This document shows, in pieces, positions 7,082 through 10,771 of a stretch of 10,771 nucleotides of DNA; position 1 is the first letter of the stretch, and the number at the start of each line of letters is the position of its first letter. This stretch comes from Pavlovales sp. CCMP2436. Lineage: Eukaryota > Haptophyta > Pavlovophyceae > Pavlovales. The stretch lies in NCBI GenBank assembly GCA_026770615.1, contig MU631318.1, positions 709,317 through 720,087 of the forward strand, written 5' to 3'. The position numbers were made by a program, and so were the translations under genes. The notes below the pieces were generated by a model, which was not told the origin of the DNA, searched no databases, and was given only the letters and a program-made list of their open reading frames with translations.

Positions 7082-7253
7082 TACAGGGGATCGTGGGCAA
7101 AAAGAACGGCGCTTTTTAAAGGCTGAGGCTGAGTTTCTTAGCAAATTACATACAAACAATTGTTAATTTGTGCTTAAAATTACTATTGAAGGGCCAAAAA
7201 ACGAGGCTCAGTTTCTAAACACGACGGTTTCTTATTGCCTGCGATCCCCTGTA
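7082..7253. mobile_element. Tc1/mariner-like MITE, copy 3 (best TIRs)
   Basis: The left end is TA-CAGGGGATCGTGGGCAAA. The right end reverse complemented is TA-CAGGGGATCGCAGGCAAT, followed by AAGAA on both sides. TA dinucleotides flank at 7082-7083 and 7252-7253. The interior shares CTTAGCAAATTACATACAAAC with the reverse complement of copies 1 and 2, so its core is inverted relative to them. There are about 168 bp between the TAs, with no coding capacity. Confidence 0.78.
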
Positions 7254-7690
7254 GGCCGAGCGCCGCCTCATCGCCGTGCGGTGCGAGTTTTTGAACGGGT
7301 CCGGAGTTCCATAATTTGTATGTCTAGTCTCTACTCAGTCCCTGCATCAATTCAAATGAATGCCTGGAGCCCGCATAAACTTATGAGGCCCTTTCAAGAA
7401 ATGAAAAAGTCCCTTTCGGCTTTTCGATTGAAACAAAAATAATAATGGTTGATGGGGTCACTCCTAGAAGTGAAGTCGTTATGAAGTGACAACGATGACT
7501 AGTCTTGAGCGGATACAATTATAATGAATTTAAATGAAATTAAAGTATTACATTGTTCATAAAACAGCCGCATTTTTAAAATAATTAAAAGTGAGACCAC
7601 CCAGCATGGCAAACATAGTCGGAATCAGGGACAATAATGATCAATATGATTATCCGTTGGTGGCTTCACCGGTATATGTGTACCGCCTAG
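7254..7690. other. intergenic, no gene seen
   Basis: The first about 35 bases after the MITE (GGCCGAGCGCCGCCTCATCG then CCGTGCGG) loosely resemble the beta-lactamase-like sequence that follows MITE copy 2 (GGCTGTTCGGCGGACACATT then GCCGTGTCGG). Beyond this the DNA is AT-rich, with ATTTAAATGAAATTAAAG and ATTTTTAAAATAATTAAAAG. No coding signal. Confidence 0.3.
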
Positions 7691-7927
7691 CTACATGTGT
7701 GTGCGCCTGTGTGGCGCGGTGGCCCGTAGGTCGGTTGGGTGCGGCAAGGCAAAGCCTGCCCTGGCCGCCTCTCGAGAGGGCACCCGGATGAGCGGGCGCG
7801 CTCGTGGCGGTGCCTTCGGCGCTCGCGTGTCCAGCACCGATTCGAGTACCCCTGTAATTGTAACGGATTTCCCTTGATTTACGTAAAAGGCTCCCTCGCA
7901 AAAGCACGTTACGTGCAACACCCACCA

Positions 7928-8012
7928 CTCCCTGTGTAACATGCTTTGTAACATCCGTCGCTGCCCCATGTAACATCCGCGCCCTACAAACACCCATCGC
8001 TGTCCTGTGCAG
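7928..8012 (+). repeat. degenerate short tandem repeat (TGTAACATCC-type)
   Basis: Three to four imperfect units share a (T)GTAACAT core: GTGTAACATGC, TTGTAACATCCGTCGCTGC, ATGTAACATCCGCGCC, then CAAACACCCATCGCTGTCCTG. They lie directly upstream of the SDR exon and end in CTGTGCAG, a possible splice acceptor. Just upstream at 7904-7916 is the palindrome GCACGTTACGTGC. Confidence 0.45.
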
Positions 8013-8128
8013 CACACCCATTCGGTTGGGCAGGAAGAGCAAAGCCCGCGATGTCGTCGACGCGTGCGGCGGCCCGGGCGCCTTCGCGGGGAAGACGGCC
8101 GTTGTCACGGGTGGCGCCTCGGGCATCG
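8013..8128 (+). pseudogene. orphan N-terminal exon of a short-chain dehydrogenase/reductase (SDR)
   Basis: The frame encodes HPIRLGRKSKARDVVDACGG, then PGAFAGKTAVVTGGASGI, and stops at a split codon G before a GTAAGC donor at 8129. KTAVVTGGASGIG is the first beta strand and the TGxxxGxG dinucleotide-binding loop of classical or atypical SDRs. The short leader before it suits the long-chain retinol dehydrogenase/WWOX-like group. No ATG is in frame in the visible upstream DNA, so either an earlier exon exists or the exon starts at the acceptor-like CTGTGCAG (8005-8012). After the C-rich intron (acceptor CCACCACAG ending at 8226) the next bases would give Val instead of the invariant Gly and contain no SDR sequence. 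The catalytic YxxxK part is absent. Truncated fragment, or a gene whose next exon is not in this window. Confidence 0.65.
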
Positions 8129-8226
8129 GTAAGCCCCCCCCCACACCAACCCCACGCCCCCACATCCTCACCCACCCACCACACGCACACACACACACAT
8201 ACGCCCACGCCCACCACCCACCACAG
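8129..8226 (+). other. C-rich intron following the SDR exon
   Basis: Starts GTAAGCCCCCCCCCAC and ends CCCACCACAG, with (AC)n near 8184-8200. It has the same style as the window's other introns. The DNA after 8226 does not continue the SDR frame, so the acceptor may be fortuitous. Confidence 0.45.
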
Positions 8227-8407
8227 TTGGCTCACACCCCCCTACCCGACCGATTGGAGGAAATTAATGTTGGGTGACCCCGTACCCTTGGAACGCCTGC
8301 TGACTTAATTATGACTTCGGGGATGTTACAGCTCGCAATTTTTATCGGGCGCTCTGACTCACAATTGGACTCTGAACGCCTTTTTGCAGGTGGTCGCTAA
8401 GCGACAG
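8227..8407. other. short spacer between SDR fragment and repeat B
   Basis: About 180 bp with no coding signal. A CGCCTTTTTGCAG acceptor-like string ends near 8390, but the sequence after it meets TAA quickly (GTGGTCGCTAA). This is the junction between unique gene sequence and repeat copy B. Confidence 0.3.
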
Positions 8408-8619
8408 GCGGCTCGGCGTGGTGTGTGGGGTAGGCTAGACAACTTCATTTGTGTTTGGCTCACCCCAGGTACAGCCCTAGGGGCACTTAGTCGGCACTTA
8501 GTCACCATCCTATCGGCCATGCCTAGTCAATATTCTCTCATGAAGGATATGTCACTTCATTAAATTGTAGCATTATTTTAAGAATTTTACATTCGTTATT
8601 GCGGGCTCAACAAAAGGTT

Positions 8620-8922
8620 GATTCGTGAATGGGGCGGTGCCTCATTCACGAATCTGCAACAAACTCCGCGGCACCACTTCGGGAACAATGCCTTTCTTTT
8701 CGCTTCCAAACGCGGAGAATCGAAAATGTTAGTTAACAAGAAGAGACCCCAGAGGCACTTGAGAGGCACACGAGGTTGGCTCCGACCGTCGAGCAGGGCT
8801 CTATTCGACATCAGCTATCGACACTTAGCGCGCAGGGGTGACCAATGTCTACTTCTACGTCCCGGCCACCACTTTTCCCCCTACCCAGTACGGAATCGCG
8901 CCACTAATTCGGATTTCGACCC
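8620..8922 (+). mobile_element. foldback TIR element, copy F2 (5'-truncated)
   Basis: Homologous along its length to the right three-quarters of F1 (9192-9610), roughly four-fifths identical by eye. It starts at the hairpin GATTCGTGAATGGGGC / GCCTCATTCACGAATC (8620-8654, one wobble) and ends with the right terminal repeat ...ACTAATTCGGATTTCGACCC at 8922. The left arm and left terminal repeat are missing, so no target duplication can be scored. Compared with copy A it also replaces about 40 bp of host repeat. Confidence 0.7.
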
Positions 8923-9191
8923 AAGTCTCATCTTGAAATGAAGGTACGCAGCAACCGCGGTGTGGCTCGCGTCCATTGTCACCGAATTGAATAGGATTTG
9001 GCTCAGGGGTGTGAACGACTTGAACTTGAAACACGGCCAGCCCGAACCCCCCTTAAGTAATATATTACTGATAGGGATTCAAGCATACATATCCGTTTCA
9101 AAAATCAGGGGTGGGACTTTTAATCAGTATATGCTAGACGCTGACCCTACGTTGCTACCGCTTGAGCCTATGAACCGCCGATCGCCGAGAG

Positions 9192-9610
9192 GGGTCGAAA
9201 TCCGAATTAGTGGCCAGTCCGGGGGGAAATTGCGAAAAAGTCCGGTGAAAATTCCGCGGAGTAACTCACGAACCGGAAGTGGTACCGAACATTTTATTGC
9301 AGATTCGTGAATGGGGCGCCGCCCCATTCACGAATCTGCAATAAAATGTTCGGTACCACTTCGGGAAGCCAGACTTTCCTTTCGCTTCCGAACGCTGAGA
9401 ATCGGAAATGTTAGTTACCATTAGTATGTTGTCGACCCTAGAGGCACACGAGAGGCACACGAGGTGGGCTCCGACTGTCGGGGAGGGCTCTATTCGACAA
9501 CAGCTATCGACACTTAGCGCGCAGGGGCGACGATGTCTACTTCTTCGACCCGGCCACCACTTTTCCCCCTCCCCAGTGCGGAATCGCGCCACTAATTCGG
9601 ATTTCGACCC
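9192..9610. mobile_element. foldback TIR element, copy F1 (complete)
   Basis: 419 bp bounded by a perfect 23-bp terminal inverted repeat beginning GGGTCGAAATCCGAATTAGT (9192-9214, inverse at 9588-9610). It is flanked by AGAG at 9188-9191 and 9611-9614, while copy A has a single CTCT (same site, opposite strand) at 2609-2612. This agrees with a 4-bp target duplication. There is no ORF for a transposase, so it is non-autonomous. The interior holds a very long hairpin (9276-9362) and unique DNA on each side of it. TIR sequence plus a 4-bp duplication does not let me assign a superfamily. Confidence 0.8.
9276..9362. repeat. perfect 42-bp-arm hairpin inside F1
   Basis: The left arm 9276-9317 (GAAGTGGTACCGAACATTTT ... 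ATGGGGC) and right arm 9321-9362 are exact reverse complements around a 3-base GCC loop. Pairing breaks just outside, with scattered matches only. The related element F2 keeps only the inner 16 bp of this hairpin. Confidence 0.9.
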
Positions 9611-9763
9611 AGAGGCCGGTTGCCATCGGAAATTTGACGAACGGTATCCCCAGTCTGCACCCAGGCCAGGCTGGCGGCTTTATGTAATAAGCGAGCGAGG
9701 GTGTCGCTCGCTCCTTACGCAGCCAAGAGCGCCCTTTGACACGCGTCCACATATAACGCTACT

Positions 9764-10028
9764 TCCTGAGATTGTCCTATTGGTTAGAAATACCAATATG
9801 GTTTATTTAAATTCTGCGTATATTATAAATTATATTAAAGTATAGCTGTATTGATGATGAGGTTCTGACGGGCCAAGGCCCTTCATTCGCATCGTGTGAT
9901 CGCTCTACGCTCCAAGGCTCGCACCGCCTCCAGAGCACTACGTGCACCATAATCGATATGGCCGCGAGTTAGGCACGCTCTTCCCAGTCTAGAGCTTGAT
10001 AAGGTTTTATAGCTACATGTAGTTTTTA
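9764..10028. other. intergenic, AT-rich, no gene seen
   Basis: Contains an AT-rich block (TTTATTTAAATTCTGCGTAT, ATTATAAATTATATTAAAG, 9800-9841) followed by mixed DNA with no recognisable reading frame, tRNA-like or repeat signal. Confidence 0.35.
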
Positions 10029-10036
10029 TAGTGTGG

Positions 10037-10463
10037 CAGTGCCAGGCGTTTACAAAAGCGTTTGGCAAACGACAAAAGAACAGTTTGGTAAACGGGCAAA
10101 CGAACGCGTTCGTTCGCTTATTTGTCAGTTTCAATCATACAACCTACTTATTGGCATCGTTCGTTTGAGCGTTTGTTTGTTTGGCATCGTGCTCCGCCTA
10201 ATTTTAATAAACTTCGGCGGAATCACTAGTTTTCAGCCTGACAACACTGGCACCGCGGGAGAACGAAAATTAAGAAAAAAGATTGTAAGCGCCGCTTACC
10301 CCGCGTTCGTTTGTCACGACTTTATGGTTCCGTTTGTTCGTTTGTTTACCAGCCTACGCCAGCCCCAAACAAACTAACGCGGAAAGTTTTGTAACAAACT
10401 CAGACTCCCTGCTGATAAACGGAATTCACTTTTTTCTACGGGGCTGATAAAGGCCTGGCACTG
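10037..10463. mobile_element. hAT-type MITE with TIRs and 8-bp target duplication
   Basis: The left end is CAGTGCCAGGCGTTTAC. The right end reverse complemented is CAGTGCCAGGCCTTTAT. The flanks are TAGTGTGG (10029-10036) and AAGTGTGG (10464-10471), a 7/8 match of the 8-bp size typical of hAT. The CAGTG start also fits that superfamily. The 427-bp interior has no transposase and is packed with GTTTG/CAAAC-type motifs near both ends (for example GGTAAACGGGCAAACGAACG at 10087-10106 and its relatives near 10330-10350), including the 16-bp palindrome AACGAACGCGTTCGTT at 10099-10114. Such subterminal repeats usually serve as transposase binding sites. Confidence 0.85.
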
Positions 10464-10471
10464 AAGTGTGG

Positions 10472-10701
10472 CAACACACAAAAGAACCAGATTTAAATGA
10501 ATAATTAAAATGAAATAATTACAAATCGTTTCATTGTCAGGATCTTTGAAGTCTCAGCCCAGGCTTTCGCTCGGCGGTCCCGGACTCCGTCGCCACCTCA
10601 TTGTTTTTCCGAGCCGAGCGGTCGCGCACCCAAGCTTGGCATTGGCGCTTCCACCCACCTGATTTAAAGTAAAATGTGTATACATAAGGGGGGTTCGCTC
10701 A
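10472..10701. other. intergenic, no gene seen
   Basis: AT-rich at first (ATTTAAATGAATAATTAAAA), then GC-rich (10555-10650) with GCTCGGCGG and CCGAGCCGAGCGG motifs. An open minus-strand frame here has no family resemblance. Confidence 0.3.
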
Positions 10702-10752
10702 GACCAGCACAACATCCAGGACAGCCAGACGCCCACTTGAGTTCCTGCCATT
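10702..10752 (-). repeat. short dispersed repeat, copy 2
   Basis: CTCAGACCAGCACAACATCC, then CAGACGCC and TTGAGTTCCTGCCAT, matches the repeat at 3737-3795. On the minus strand both copies share one frame of similar residues (SS-x-RL-x-VL-x-VVLV-stop), which could mean a decayed coding end of a transposable element. With only about 50 bp the class is open. Confidence 0.55.
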
Positions 10753-10771
10753 TTTATGTGAGGAAGGAAAG

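Larger units (their letters stand above)
8408..9763 (-). repeat. dispersed repeat B, inverted copy with two nested insertions
   Basis: Reverse-complement copy of 2461-3120, in three blocks separated by two related foldback elements at 8620-8922 and 9192-9610. With these removed, the remaining length (about 630 bp) agrees with copy A. Boundaries are judged by eye from where similarity ends (GGCTCGGCGTGG on the left, ATATAACGCTACTT on the right). Copies A and B face each other across about 5.3 kb that contains the protease gene. Confidence 0.75.

Noticed and set aside
7170..7442. 90-codon plus-strand open frame
   Set aside because: It starts inside MITE copy 3 and continues into AT-rich intergenic DNA, with no recognisable domain or splice structure.
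8013..8128. Joining an upstream exon starting at ATG 7788 (MSGRARGGAFGARVSSTDSS...) to the SDR exon
   Set aside because: The only nearby donors (GTAATT after 7853, GTAACG) leave phase 0 or 1, while the SDR exon at its acceptor needs phase 2.
7650..8198. 182-codon minus-strand open frame
   Set aside because: It is antisense to the SDR exon and its C-rich intron, and its content (CACGGWVRMWGRG...) is low-complexity shadow sequence.
8960..9310. 116-codon plus-strand open frame
   Set aside because: It crosses the boundary between repeat B and foldback element F1, so it is a chance frame over two unrelated repeats.

Overview
The window is eukaryotic nuclear DNA, most likely from a unicellular alga. 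Genes are interrupted by short GT-AG introns (111-240 bp) with C-rich pyrimidine tracts before the acceptor. Coding sequence is GC-rich and sits in AT-richer intergenic DNA full of small transposon relics. The intact protein begins with a signal peptide whose predicted cleavage site (ADA|FLSPP) resembles the Phe-at-+1 plastid signal of algae with red-derived secondary plastids. It also carries a beta-type domain (YPGDVSW ... DGICCRYG) that I associate with stramenopile and other marine protist secreted proteins. I cannot name the species.

Layout. 1-250: C-rich intron-like DNA, then a possible terminal exon. 550-2070: two successive copies of a composite repeat (hairpin repeat plus mariner-like MITE), followed by fragments of a serine beta-lactamase-like gene. 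The second fragment keeps a two-exon C-terminus. 2461-3120: dispersed repeat copy A. 3130-3850: unclear, with weakly coding-like stretches. 3860-6248, minus strand: a complete four-exon subtilisin-like protease gene (649 aa), the only intact gene. 6383-7260: a further hairpin repeat and a third MITE. 7690-8226: an orphan 5' exon of a short-chain dehydrogenase/reductase, with a donor but no recognisable continuation. 8408-9763: repeat copy B, inverted relative to copy A and broken by two copies of a foldback TIR element. 10037-10463: a hAT-type MITE with matching TIRs and an 8-bp target duplication. 10700-10755: a second copy of a short repeat that also lies just downstream of the protease stop codon.

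How it fits together. The protease reads as a secreted or type I membrane-anchored zymogen: signal peptide, I9 inhibitor propeptide, S8 catalytic domain with complete Asp/His/Asn/Ser, accessory beta domain, Pro/Ser linker, transmembrane helix and basic cytosolic tail. Its splice phases were checked and join in frame. The other gene material consists of orphan exons among MITEs, so this looks like a repeat-rich island around one functional gene rather than a gene cluster. No RNA gene, CRISPR array or operon was found. The most notable structures are the nested foldback element with a perfect 42-bp-arm hairpin and a visible empty site, the inverted A/B repeat pair flanking the protease, and the MITE whose end could serve as a 3' splice site for the beta-lactamase fragment.
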